Positions 52,136 to 60,264 of a stretch of 64,000 nucleotides of DNA are shown one piece after another. Under the pieces are notes generated by a model. The model worked only from the letters and a program-made list of their open reading frames with translations. It searched no databases and was not told where the DNA came from. The stretch is from Bacteroidaceae bacterium (GTDB lineage: Bacteria > Bacteroidota > Bacteroidia > Bacteroidales > Bacteroidaceae). Made by a program: the position numbers and the translations under genes. Position 1 is the first letter of the stretch; each line of letters begins with the position of its first letter. The stretch covers positions 1 to 64,000 of the forward strand of contig JAFSKR010000037.1 of NCBI GenBank assembly GCA_017448825.1, in the 5' to 3' direction.

Positions 52136-53153
52136 AATTGTTCATTTCGTTCATCATACGGACAGCTGAATCAATGATTGGGAAAGCACACAGTGCGCCT
52201 GTCCCCTCCCCCAACCTCATCCCCAAGGAGAGGAGCGGTTCTGCATGAAGTGCCTCGAGCATACGACGGTGTCCACTCTCGTCACCACAATGTCCGAATA
52301 TCATATAGTCTTTCGCTTCGGGATAGAGCCGACAAGCCGACATCGCACAGGCAGTCATGATGAATCCATCCACAAGTATGACCATCTTCCATTCGGCTGC
52401 ACGGAGCATGGCACCGATAGCAGCCACCATCTCGAAACCGCCGAAGCAACGAATCACCTCTTCGGATGGGGATCTCACGGATTTATACTGAAGAAAACGG
52501 TCAAGTGCCTTGCCGAGTACTTCACGCTTATGTGCAATGCCTACAGTATTGAGTCCTGCCCCCGCCCCAATGCACTCGTCAAGTGGAATCTGACAGAAAA
52601 GGCTCATCCAGATGGAGGACGGAGAGGTGTTGCCAATGCCCATCTCACCTATACAAAGCACTTGGCATCCCTCAGCATGGCACTTGTCAACGAGGTCCAC
52701 GCCCACTTGAAGAGCATGTTCGTATTCTTCCTTCGTCATGGCGGGACCATAAAGGAAGTTGCGTGTGCCGTAGGCTATCTTATGATTGAGGATGCCCGTA
52801 TCAGCAGGGAAATCGTAGTCAACGCCTACATCAACGATGTATAAATGGAAACCATGTTGGCGGCAAAACATATTGACACCGCCGCCACCACGGGTGAAGT
52901 TGAGCATCTGCTGCCAAGTGACTTCGCGTGGTGAAACACTGACCCCTTCACGTTCGATGCCGTGGTCACCTCCCAAAAGAAGATGGCAGGGATGCGCCAG
53001 CGAGGGAGTGAGGGTTTGCTGAATGAGGCAGACTTGCATGGCAAGGCTTTCGAGACGACCCAGCGAGCCTTTGGGCTTGTTGAGGTTGTCTATCTTTTCC
53101 TGTATCAGGGGACGCAATGCCTCATTAGGATGTTGTATATTAAAAGCTTTCAT
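52104..53153 (-). CDS. cobT: Nicotinate-nucleotide-dimethylbenzimidazole phosphoribosyltransferase
   Basis: CobT activates the lower-ligand base (dimethylbenzimidazole or an analogue) as alpha-ribazole phosphate. The 349-residue protein has the expected signatures: LLGGDHGIEREGVSVSPREVT near 65-85, CIGEMGIGNTSPSSI (about 165-179), HCGDESGHRRML and the catalytic Glu in LGMRLGEGTGALCAF (about 318-324). The start lies one base after the cobU stop, as read on the minus strand. Adjacent cobU and cobS complete the nucleotide-loop pathway. Confidence 0.95.
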   Translation of the reverse strand: MKAFNIQHPNEALRPLIQEKIDNLNKPKGSLGRLESLAMQVCLIQQTLTPSLAHPCHLLLGGDHGIEREGVSVSPREVTWQQMLNFTRGGGGVNMFCRQHGFHLYIVDVGVDYDFPADTGILNHKIAYGTRNFLYGPAMTKEEYEHALQVGVDLVDKCHAEGCQVLCIGEMGIGNTSPSSIWMSLFCQIPLDECIGAGAGLNTVGIAHKREVLGKALDRFLQYKSVRSPSEEVIRCFGGFEMVAAIGAMLRAAEWKMVILVDGFIMTACAMSACRLYPEAKDYMIFGHCGDESGHRRMLEALHAEPLLSLGMRLGEGTGALCAFPIIDSAVRMMNEMNNFDHANITKYF

Positions 53154-53154
53154 G

Positions 53155-53661
53155 TCATTTTATTTTTACGGGAATGCCACTCACCATAAGGATGACCTCG
53201 TCGGCACACTGTGCAACGTATTGGTTCATCCAACCTTGCAGGTCGGTGAACTGACGTTGTACGGCGTTGTCGCTCACGCCACCAGAGCCGATTTCGTTGG
53301 TGACGAAGATGTAGGTGGCATCTTGGGAAGTGAATCGGTTGAATTCGTCTTTGAGGGCAGAGAGGGTGCGTTCTACATCTTGTAGCTTAAAAAAGAAATT
53401 CGTGCACCAGAGGGTGATGCAGTCGATGACGGCAGTGCGTCCTTTGAGGTTGTGACGGCTAAGGTATTGTTCTTCTTCGATGTTGTCCCATTCGGCACCA
53501 CGCCTTTGCTGATGCTTCACGACGCGTTGGCGAAATTCTTCATCCCAGACATGGGCGGTTGCCACATAGACGGGATGGGGGGAGAGGGAGAGGGCAAGGC
53601 GTTCTGCGTATTGGCTTTTACCTGAACGTTGGCCTCCTGTGATAAGGATGATTTTCTTCAT
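53155..53661 (-). CDS. cobU: Adenosylcobinamide kinase / adenosylcobinamide-phosphate guanylyltransferase
   Basis: The 168-residue bifunctional enzyme phosphorylates adenosylcobinamide and adds GMP. Its P-loop is GGQRSGKSQYAE (about 8-19), the guanylyl-acceptor region is KHQQRRGAEWDNIEE (about 46-60, with the His that carries GMP in CobU enzymes), and TNEIGSGGVSDNAVQRQF (about 121-138) is the family signature. The long open frame extending upstream to 54585 is rejected because it lies over cbiB in another frame. The start overlaps the cbiB stop in ATGA. Confidence 0.94.
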   Translation of the reverse strand: MKKIILITGGQRSGKSQYAERLALSLSPHPVYVATAHVWDEEFRQRVVKHQQRRGAEWDNIEEEQYLSRHNLKGRTAVIDCITLWCTNFFFKLQDVERTLSALKDEFNRFTSQDATYIFVTNEIGSGGVSDNAVQRQFTDLQGWMNQYVAQCADEVILMVSGIPVKIK

Positions 53662-54698
53662 TGGGTAAATGTGAATAGAGGGTGAGGCGATGACGAGAGG
53701 GCGTGGTAATGAATGACAAAAAGGAGAAGCATGATTAGAAGGATGGCCATGGCTTCGACTGTGCGATTGATGCGGATGGCTGTGTGCATGTCGTGGGTGG
53801 TGAGTGGGCGGTTGTTCTGGCCAATGAATGGTTTTTCGAAGAGTTGGCCAAAGTAAGTGTGGGGACCGCCGAAGCGACAGTTGAGGATGCCTGCGAGGGC
53901 TGCTTCGGGGTAGCCGCTGTTGGGTGAGGCGTGGCGGGGGCCGTTCTTCCACACGAAGGGTAGCAGCGATGGTCTGCCTGAGGCGAGCAGCATTAGGAGG
54001 GCGGTGAGGCGTGCGGGGATGTAGTTGGCTGCGTCGTCCAGTCGGGCGGCGAAGCAACCGAAGTCTTTGTAGCGGTGGGTCTGATAGCCGATCATGGAGT
54101 CGAGTGTGTTGATCATCTTGTATGTTAGCATTGCGGGGACTCCGCCGATGGCGAACCAGAAGAGGGGTGCGATAACGCCATCGCTGAGGTTTTCGGCGAG
54201 TGTTTCGAGGGCGGCGGTGCGTATTTCCTGGGCGGATAGTTCGCTCGTGTCGCGTCCGACGATGCGGGCTACTTGCTTGCGGCCTTCGTTGAGGGAGCGG
54301 TCGAGGGCGATGAAGGTTTGGCGGACTTCGCGGATGAGTGTGGTGCCTGCGAGGGAGTGGAAGATGAGGAGGGATGAGATGAGTAGCCAAGGCCATCCGC
54401 CTGCCAGGGGAAGGAGTTTGGGGGAGGTGAGGAGGTGTTTGAGTGCTGATGTGGCTGCAAAGACGGAGGTGACGAGGATGGCGGCGAGGAGTGTGCCCTT
54501 GAGTCGGCGGTGCTTTCCTTTGTTGAGGTGTCTCTCGCCTAAGGCTATCGTGTTGCCGAACCAGACGATGGGGTGCGGCAGGCATTGTGGGTCTCCGAGG
54601 AGGAGGTCAAGGAGCCAGCCGATGAGCAGGGGGAGCATGCCGAGGGTGAGGGCGTTGCAGGGCAGGGGGAGGGGGAATATGTCGCAGGGGGTGGTCAT
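53658..54698 (-). CDS. cbiB: Adenosylcobinamide-phosphate synthase
   Basis: CbiB attaches the aminopropanol (phosphate) arm to adenosylcobyric acid. The 346-residue membrane protein has the family blocks LLGDPQCLPHPIVWFGNTIA (about 33-52), ALETLAENLSDGVIAPLFWFAIGG (about 172-195), TLDSMIGYQTHRYKDFGCFAARLDD (about 206-230) and NSGYPEAALAG (about 268). It has four or five TM segments. The frame stays open far upstream because of high G+C at third positions; the ATG at 54698 is chosen from alignment to the family and its ATGA coupling to the cobD stop. Confidence 0.94.
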   Translation of the reverse strand: MTTPCDIFPLPLPCNALTLGMLPLLIGWLLDLLLGDPQCLPHPIVWFGNTIALGERHLNKGKHRRLKGTLLAAILVTSVFAATSALKHLLTSPKLLPLAGGWPWLLISSLLIFHSLAGTTLIREVRQTFIALDRSLNEGRKQVARIVGRDTSELSAQEIRTAALETLAENLSDGVIAPLFWFAIGGVPAMLTYKMINTLDSMIGYQTHRYKDFGCFAARLDDAANYIPARLTALLMLLASGRPSLLPFVWKNGPRHASPNSGYPEAALAGILNCRFGGPHTYFGQLFEKPFIGQNNRPLTTHDMHTAIRINRTVEAMAILLIMLLLFVIHYHALSSSPHPLFTFTQ

Positions 54699-55684
54699 GC
54701 TTGGTGTATGTATTGGGTGAGGGCTGCTATGAGGGTGTCGTTTTCTTCTGGGGATTGGGCGGCGAGGCGGAAGTGGTGGGGGGTGAGGCCTCGGAAGTTG
54801 GAGGCATCGCGTATGAGGATGTGATGCTGGGTGGCGAGATGGTGCTTGAGGGCGGCGGCGGTGTGGGGGTGGATGGTGCAGAGGAAGAAGGGTGTCTGGG
54901 TGGCGGCATCGGGCAGGTGGATGCCGGGGAGCTGGGCGAGGCGGGTGCGGAGGCGTTGGGTTTCGCGCAGGTGGGCTGTGAGGTTGGGGATGTGGGGTGT
55001 TGCGTTGTGGAGGAGCCACTTTCCTGCCTGGAGGGCGAGGGCGTTTACGGCCCAGGGGCGGTAGTGCTGGCGGAGCTGGCGGATGAGGGGTGCTGGGGCT
55101 GTGAGGTAGCCGAGGCGGAGTCCGGGGATGGAGTATTGCTTGGTCATGGAGTGGAGCTGGATGATGTTTCCCGTTTGGAGGGCTTGGTGTGGGGTGAGCA
55201 TGGGTGCGAGGGTGTAGGTCTCGTATGACTGGTCGAGGATGAGGAGCGGGTGTTGCGCTGCGAGGGTTTGGATGTGGTGCAGGGGGTGGGTTTGTCCTGT
55301 GGGGTTGTTGGGGTTGCAGAGCCAGCAGAGGGCGGCTTTGTGGCTTTGTCGATAGCCCATTTGCTGGCATGCGTCTTGGTATTCGCTGAATGTGGGTGGG
55401 AAGGTTTTGTAGGTGGGGTTGTGGCGGAAGGTTTGGGCTATGAGGTGGATGGCGTCGGTGGCTCCGCTGGTGACGAGGACTTCGTCGGGGTGGATGTTGT
55501 GTGTTTCTGCGATGAGTGTTTCGAGTGTGGTGGCTGAGGGTTCGGGGTAGGTGCGGATGAGGTGGAGGTGGGCGCGCAGGTGTTGCTCCAGGCCGGTGAG
55601 GTCGGTGCGGGGAAGGATGTTGCTGCTGAAGTTTGTTTGTATGTCTTCGTAGCGGTGGGTGTCGTCTCCGTGTCCGTCAATCAT
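54695..55684 (-). CDS. cobD: L-threonine-O-3-phosphate decarboxylase-like PLP enzyme
   Basis: The 329-residue fold-type I aminotransferase relative would make aminopropanol phosphate for CbiB. It begins IDGHGDDTHRYEDIQTNFSSNILP, like other CobD/CobC proteins (HGG-type start). The PLP site includes TSGATDAIHLI (about 71-81), NPNNPTGQTHPL (about 123-134), the Asp in LILDQSYETY (about 149) and the Schiff-base Lys in SMTKQYSIPGLRLGYL (about 180). At 329 residues it lacks the C-terminal extension of Salmonella CobD. The assignment as decarboxylase rests on position between cobQ and cbiB. It overlaps cobQ by 8 bases. Confidence 0.9.
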   Translation of the reverse strand: MIDGHGDDTHRYEDIQTNFSSNILPRTDLTGLEQHLRAHLHLIRTYPEPSATTLETLIAETHNIHPDEVLVTSGATDAIHLIAQTFRHNPTYKTFPPTFSEYQDACQQMGYRQSHKAALCWLCNPNNPTGQTHPLHHIQTLAAQHPLLILDQSYETYTLAPMLTPHQALQTGNIIQLHSMTKQYSIPGLRLGYLTAPAPLIRQLRQHYRPWAVNALALQAGKWLLHNATPHIPNLTAHLRETQRLRTRLAQLPGIHLPDAATQTPFFLCTIHPHTAAALKHHLATQHHILIRDASNFRGLTPHHFRLAAQSPEENDTLIAALTQYIHQA

Positions 55685-57152
55685 GTTGGGTAAGGATTTG
55701 GTAGAGTTTTTTCATGTCGATGTGCTTTCGCACGTGGTCGGCGAGTCGGTTGTATTGTTCTTCTTTGAAGGCTTGGGGGTCGAGGGGTGTGGGGGGTTGG
55801 CTGAGCTTGGTCTTGAAGGGGGCGAGGAGGCGGTTGATGAGGGGTGGGTTGTCGAGTATGCCGTGGATGTAGGTGCCCATGCATCGGTCGTCGGCTCGGT
55901 AGCCTTCGGGCGTGCCGTCGCTGTGTGTGAGGAATGGGCTGTCCTGGGCATGGGGGCAGGGATGGGTTTCGCCGCAGTGGATTTCGTATCCGCGCATGCC
56001 TCCGCGGAGGGTCACTTGACGGGTGGTCTTCTCGGCTGTCAGGGTGGTGGTGACGGGGAGGAGCGCGAGTCCGGGGAGGCGCTCGATGTCGCCTTCGATG
56101 TGGTGTGGGTCTCTCACTTCGACGCCCAGCATTTGGTAGCCGCCGCAGATGCCGAGGATGGTGGCGCCTGCGTTGCGGGCACGGATGATGGCCCCTGCGG
56201 CACCGTTGCGCCGGAGCTCGTGGAGGTCGCTGAGGGTGGCTTTGCTGCCGGGCAGGATGATGATGTCGCTTGCCAGGAGGTCGTCGGTGTTGGTGGTGTA
56301 GAAGAGGTGGACGCGGGGATCGCGTTCGAGGGTGTCGAAGTCGGTGAAGTTGGACAGGTGTCGCAGCAGCACGACGGCGATGTTCACTCGGCCTTGTGCG
56401 CGTGTGCGTGCCTTGATGGCGAGCTGCACGCTGTCCTCGGCGTCTAGGTGCATGTCTGTGAGGTGGGGGATGATGCCGAGGACGGGGATGTGGCAGAGGC
56501 GTTCGAGCATGTGGCGCCCTTCGTCGAAGAGCCGGAGGTCTCCGCGGAACTTGTTGATGAGGATGCCTTTGATGCGCTGGCGGTCTTCTGGGGTTTGGAG
56601 GGCGATGCTTCCGTAGATGGAGGCGAAGATGCCGCCTCGGTCGATGTCGCCGACGAGTATCACGTCGGCTTGGGCGTGGCGGGCCATGGGCATGTTGACG
56701 AGGTCGGTGTCGCGCAGGTTGAGCTCTGCTATGCTGCCTGCTCCTTCCATGACGATGGGGTTGTACTTGGTGCTGAGGCGGTCGAAGGCGGCGCAGACTG
56801 CTCTCCTGAGCTCGTCTCTGCCTTGGCGGCGGAAGTAGTCGTAGGCGTCGCGGTTGCCGATGGGGCGGCCATTCAGGATGACTTGGCTGGTGTGGTCGCC
56901 CTGGGGCTTGAGCAGGAGGGGGTTCATGTCGGTGTGGCAAGGGATGCCGGCTGCTTCGGCTTGCATGGCTTGGGCGCGCCCTATTTCGAGCCCCTCGGGG
57001 GTGGCGTAGCTGTTGAGTGCCATGTTTTGTGCCTTGAAGGGGGCGGGGTGGAAGCCGTCCTGGAGCATGATGCGGCACAGGGCGGCGGCGAGCGTGCTTT
57101 TGCCGACGTCGCTGCCTGTCCCTGCCAGCATGAGGGGGTGAAGGGTTTTCAT
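55677..57152 (-). CDS. cobQ: Cobyric acid synthase (glutamine-hydrolysing)
   Basis: CobQ/CbiP amidates four side chains of adenosylcobyrinate diamide to give cobyric acid. The 491-residue protein has an N-terminal synthetase domain with GTGSDVGKSTLAAALCRI (about 11-28), PFKAQNMALNSY (about 37-48) and MEGAGSIAELNLRDTDLVN (about 134-152), and a C-terminal class I glutamine amidotransferase domain with the nucleophile Cys in LGICGGYQMLG (about 338) and His in GTYIHGI (about 437). It starts one base from the end of the cobB reading frame. The reverse frames are also open because of base composition; they are shadows. Confidence 0.95.
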   Translation of the reverse strand: MKTLHPLMLAGTGSDVGKSTLAAALCRIMLQDGFHPAPFKAQNMALNSYATPEGLEIGRAQAMQAEAAGIPCHTDMNPLLLKPQGDHTSQVILNGRPIGNRDAYDYFRRQGRDELRRAVCAAFDRLSTKYNPIVMEGAGSIAELNLRDTDLVNMPMARHAQADVILVGDIDRGGIFASIYGSIALQTPEDRQRIKGILINKFRGDLRLFDEGRHMLERLCHIPVLGIIPHLTDMHLDAEDSVQLAIKARTRAQGRVNIAVVLLRHLSNFTDFDTLERDPRVHLFYTTNTDDLLASDIIILPGSKATLSDLHELRRNGAAGAIIRARNAGATILGICGGYQMLGVEVRDPHHIEGDIERLPGLALLPVTTTLTAEKTTRQVTLRGGMRGYEIHCGETHPCPHAQDSPFLTHSDGTPEGYRADDRCMGTYIHGILDNPPLINRLLAPFKTKLSQPPTPLDPQAFKEEQYNRLADHVRKHIDMKKLYQILTQHD

Positions 57153-57153
57153 T

Positions 57154-58343
57154 CTATATTATGTTATATATGTGTGTGTAGCTTGCAAGCACGTTGCCTT
57201 GGCGGATGATGGGTGTGGCGGTTGGGATGCCCTGGGCGTCGTAGACCTGGGCGGCTGAGGGTGGGGGCGGGCCAAGGAACTGGGTGTAGTGGAACTCGTG
57301 GCCCCTGTACTCGCGGCCGTCGAGCGTGAAGCGCCGGTAGCCGAGCGTGAGCTTGCGGTCGGCCTGCCGGGCGGTGATGCGGTAGGGCAGGACTCCGCAC
57401 ATGGGGAACTCGCCTTCGTCGGTCACGATGCTCTTGCACAGGTACATCATGCCGCCGCACTCTGCGATGACCCTTCCGCCGCCCTGGGCATACTCGCGGA
57501 TGCGCCTGCGCGTCTGCTCCGCCGCCGAGAGCGCGGCTGCGTGTTTCTCCGGGTAGCCACCGGGCAGGTAGAGCAGGCGGCAGTGGTCCAAGTCGGGCAC
57601 TTCCGCTTCGGGGTCGAAGAAGGTGACGGTGCCCATCCGGTCGATCACGTCCTGGTAAAGGAAGGTGAATGACTCTGCGTTTCGGGCTATGACAACATGA
57701 GCAGCTGCTTCCATTCCACATTCTCCCTTAGCAATTCCACCAATCGCTCCTGCTCCGTCCCTGCGGAGAAGTCGAGCCCCAGATAGCGTGAGCCCTGCCG
57801 GAGGGCTGCCTCCTTGGGCAGGCAGCCGAAGCACGTGACGCCGAGCTCGCGGCACACTTGGCGCAGTGCCTCCCTGTGGCGCTGCGAGCCCACCTTGTTG
57901 AAGATGACGCCAGCGATGCGCACGTCGTTCCGGAAATGGATGAAGCCCCACAGCAGCGCGGCCACCGAATAGGCGGCCGACCGGGCATCCACGACGAGCA
58001 CGACGGGCAAGCCCAGCGCAACGGCAATCTCGGCCGACGAGCCACGGTCGCGGTCATATCCGTCGAAGAGGCCCATCATGCCCTCCACGATGCACACGTC
58101 GGCCCCCGAGCCATAGCGCTCGAAGAGTTCCCGCACCTCGTCGATGCTCATCATGAAGAGGTCCAGGTTGATGCTCGGGCGTCCGCACACGGCAGCATGA
58201 AACTTCGTGTCGATGTAGTCAGGCCCACACTTGAAAGGCTGCACGCGGCAACCCTCCCGCACGTACAACGACATCAAGCCTCGGCTGACAGTCGTCTTGC
58301 CCTGCCCACTCATGGGCGCTGCAACAAGGAAAGCTGTTCTCAT
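57154..58343 (-). pseudogene. cobB: Cobyrinate a,c-diamide synthase, split by a frameshift
   Basis: The first part (58343 to about 57690) starts MRTAFLVAAPMSGQGKTTVSRGLM and contains FKCGPDYIDTKFHAAVCGRPS and VEGMMGLFDGYDRDRGSSAE, the CobB/CbiA synthetase domain; it stops after VEWKQLLMLS. The second part, in another frame from about 57715 to 57154, reads VVIARNAESFTFLYQDVIDRMG, YLPGGYPEKHA and VIAECGGMMYL (amidotransferase nucleophile Cys) to the end. A one-base change near 57715, inside GTGGAATGGAAG, would restore one protein of about 396 residues. It may be a real null mutation, a sequencing error or programmed slippage. It is first in the cob operon; the promoter ends six bases upstream. 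Confidence 0.85.
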
Positions 58344-58349
58344 CGGCGG

Positions 58350-58657
58350 CAAAGTTACGAAAAAAAGTCCGTTCGTCAAAAAAAGAAGACCCAATTTTCT
58401 TTATCACCGCAAGGCAATTCTGCATCCCACGAAGGAGCGGTTTTTTTGCAAACTCGAGATAGCAGTTTCGCGACCCCCACACCCCCCGAGGCGCGACACC
58501 CACAATCGATTCATCGATTCCCCCACAAGCGAAAAATCGATTATGGGTGTTTCGCCGCGATACTTCAAAACGTCGCGGATTTTCAGGAAAAAAAGGCGCG
58601 GAACTGTTAAATAAAGTTAACAACTATTGCACATATGAAATAAAAAGATTACCTTTG
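58350..58657. promoter_or_regulatory. Divergent promoter cassette, copy 2 (about 308 bp)
   Basis: At the left edge a minus-strand TTTG-N19-TAACTTTG promoter (58380 to 58350) ends six bases before the cobB ATG, so the cob operon is probably leaderless. At the right edge a plus-strand TTG-N20-TACCTTTG promoter (TACCTTTG at 58650-58657) serves the gene at 58686. Between them lie the 16-base arms 58496-58511 and 58535-58550 (one mismatch) and GTTAAATAAAGTTAAC (58606-58621). The stretch matches 29244-29551 reversed, with the same distance between the outer boxes. Confidence 0.85.
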
Positions 58658-58685
58658 CGGCCAGAAGCATAAAAACGTACCCGAC

Positions 58686-59162
58686 ATGAAAATCATCCTG
58701 GAACGCTATTTCGGCAACGACCGAGTCACCAAAAGCCACCTCTACATGGTGCGCAGCACAGGAGAAGTAGCCTTCGAAGGCGAGGCGCGCGAGCTCGCAT
58801 TCCGCGACTATCGGGAGAAATTCGCAGGCTGCATGAAGTATTGCGTAGCAGAAGGCGAGAACTTCCGCGTGGACATCAAATGCACCAACTACTCACCAAT
58901 GACATTCAAGCTCGTCAAGATACCCGGGCGGCTCACCTGCTGCTTCATCAACGACGACGTCAGAGAAGCACTCTTCCAATGCATCAACGTAGGCTACGCC
59001 GACAAACGCCAAGAACCATCCGTCAGGCGACTGCACAACGTCGAAAAAGCCAAAGAAAAAATGACCCGCATCGCCTACGAAGTCTATGCCCGAGGCGAAA
59101 CCATCACCTGCGACGTCACGAACCACCTCATGCACCAGCACACCGCACAAGCCAACGCCTGA
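58686..59162 (+). CDS. Protein of unknown function, divergent from the cob operon
   Basis: The 158-residue soluble protein begins MKIILERYFGNDRVTKSHLYMV and has no signal peptide or membrane segment. Four Cys (in AGCMKYCVAEG and LTCCFIN) and basic helices near the C-terminus (RRLHNVEKAKEKMTRIAYEVYAR) stand out, but no metal or DNA-binding signature can be named. It is transcribed from the right-hand promoter of the cassette at 58350-58657. Its nearest neighbours are the B12 genes, but nothing in the sequence ties it to corrinoids. Codon use is rich in C/A-ending codons like the genes that follow. Confidence 0.65.
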   Translation: MKIILERYFGNDRVTKSHLYMVRSTGEVAFEGEARELAFRDYREKFAGCMKYCVAEGENFRVDIKCTNYSPMTFKLVKIPGRLTCCFINDDVREALFQCINVGYADKRQEPSVRRLHNVEKAKEKMTRIAYEVYARGETITCDVTNHLMHQHTAQANA

Positions 59163-59167
59163 AAACC

Positions 59168-59290
59168 CATACCCCCCCAGCCCCATACGACGAAGCAGCC
59201 CAGCCCCATACGGCACACCCCCCCAGCCCCATACGACGAAGCAGTCCAGCCGCACACGACACAACACCCCAGCCGCACACGCCATAATAA
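59168..59290. repeat. Degenerate CAGCCCCATACGAC tandem repeat
   Basis: About five degenerate units of CCCCAGCCCCATACGAC or CCAGCCGCACACGAC, some followed by GAAGCAG, lie head to tail between the gene at 58686 and the HU-like gene. The stretch is C/A-rich on the plus strand. Open frames across it on both strands are repeat artefacts. Confidence 0.7.
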
Positions 59291-59359
59291 CATAACCGGG
59301 AACGGCACAACAAACAAGCCGAACCCATATTTACTAACTTAAAAACCACAATCAAAAAA

Positions 59360-59773
59360 ATGGGACTTATCTACCGCAAAGGCAAAGAGAAGCTAAACTA
59401 TCTCGAAGAAAAGCCTGAGGTGTGGCGCGCCCGCCAGCTCCTCTACCCCAAAGTCACCGAAACAATGCTCATCGAGGAAATCTCCCAGTCACAAGGAGTG
59501 CCAAAGACACAGACAAAAGCCGTCATCGAAGCACTCAAGAACAGACTGCAGCACTACATGGAGATAGGACACCTCGTCTCCCTGGGAAGCTTCGGCTCCT
59601 TCAAGCCAGTATTCAACGCCAAAGTCGCAGAGACCAAAGACGAACTCACCGCAGAGAAAGTCAAAGTCGTAAAAATAGCATTCTTCCCCGGAGGCGACTT
59701 CAAGCAAATGCTGCACAGCATGTCCATCGAAAGCACCGAACAAGCATTCCTCGACGAAGAAGAACCAGAATGA
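59360..59773 (+). CDS. HU-family DNA-binding protein (Bacteroidetes type)
   Basis: The 137-residue protein has the HU/IHF-like core TETMLIEEISQSQGVPKTQTKAVIEALKNRLQHYMEIGHLVSLGSFGSF (about 34-80), the dimerisation helices followed by the GSFG turn, then an arm region and an acidic tail DEEEPE. Members of this Bacteroidetes group differ from classical HU in having an N-terminal extension (here about 30 residues) and a C-terminal tail. They bind DNA with little sequence preference and often sit beside mobile or variable loci. No promoter box is seen just upstream. A hairpin follows the stop codon. Confidence 0.85.
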   Translation: MGLIYRKGKEKLNYLEEKPEVWRARQLLYPKVTETMLIEEISQSQGVPKTQTKAVIEALKNRLQHYMEIGHLVSLGSFGSFKPVFNAKVAETKDELTAEKVKVVKIAFFPGGDFKQMLHSMSIESTEQAFLDEEEPE

Positions 59774-59792
59774 CACCAACCCCAAACACACA

Positions 59793-59818
59793 GCCAGCCA
59801 CGCAACAACGTGGCTGGC
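59793..59818 (+). terminator. Hairpin downstream of the HU-like gene
   Basis: GCCAGCCACG (59793-59802) and CGTGGCTGGC (59809-59818) form an exact 10-bp stem with a 6-base loop, 20 bases after the stop codon. There is no T run, so it is a weak intrinsic terminator or an RNA-stabilising hairpin. Confidence 0.55.
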
Positions 59819-59824
59819 ATCATC

Positions 59825-60004
59825 AATACATATATATATACGCGCGCGAAGAACAAACACAACAACCATCCCGACAACGACAAACCACCCCAACCGACAC
59901 CGACAAACCATCCCAACCGACACAACAACAACACCCCACTCGACACCGACAAACCATCTCTCCCGACACAACAACAACAACCCACCCTACAAAACAACAC
60001 CAAC
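59825..60004. repeat. Low-complexity AC-rich tandem repeat
   Basis: After an alternating TATATATATA-CGCGCG run (about 59831-59848), the sequence is built of variants of ACCGACACCGACAAACCATC and CGACACAACAACAACACCCC. It holds no gene. It separates the HU-like gene from the B12 riboswitch promoter. Confidence 0.7.
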
Positions 60005-60008
60005 CCAC

Positions 60009-60059
60009 GTTAAATAAAGTTAACAACCTTGCCCGTTCACTAAAAAAAACATAACTTTG
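60009..60059 (+). promoter_or_regulatory. Promoter of the cobalamin-regulated transport operon
   Basis: TTG (60029-60031), a 20-base spacer and TAACTTTG (60052-60059) form a complete Bacteroidetes promoter. GTTAAATAAAGTTAAC (60009-60024) lies immediately upstream, exactly as in the cassette copies at 29280-29295 and 58606-58621. Confidence 0.8.
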
Positions 60060-60063
60060 CAAC

Positions 60064-60240
60064 CGATATTGGTAGCCCTGCGGCAAAGAGGGCCGCAGCG
60101 GCGCAAGGGAATCCGGTGCAAAACCGGAGCTGTACCTGCAGCTGTAATCCCCACGTGTAAACGTCCGTACAGAAAAGCCACTGAGCACTCGGGAAGGCAA
60201 ACGGAACGGGGGAAAGCCAGAAGACCTGCCAAAACCCATC
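60064..60240 (+). promoter_or_regulatory. Cobalamin riboswitch
   Basis: The leader carries the conserved B12-element features in order: GGGAATCCGGTGCAAAACC, an AGCTGTACCTGCAGCTGTAA core, GCCACTG, GGGAAGGC and a final GCCAGAAGACCTGCC pairing region. It begins a few bases after the -7 box and ends about 25 bases before the TonB-receptor start, so control may be on translation as well as transcription. Binding of adenosyl- or methylcobalamin should turn the transport genes off. Confidence 0.93.
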
Positions 60241-60264
60241 AGAAAAAGCATCACGCACAGGAAC

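Noticed and set aside
53662..57078. Long alternative minus-strand frames over cbiB, cobD and cobQ
   Set aside because: They are Pro/His/Arg-rich and lie wholly over genes with clear catalytic motifs in another frame.
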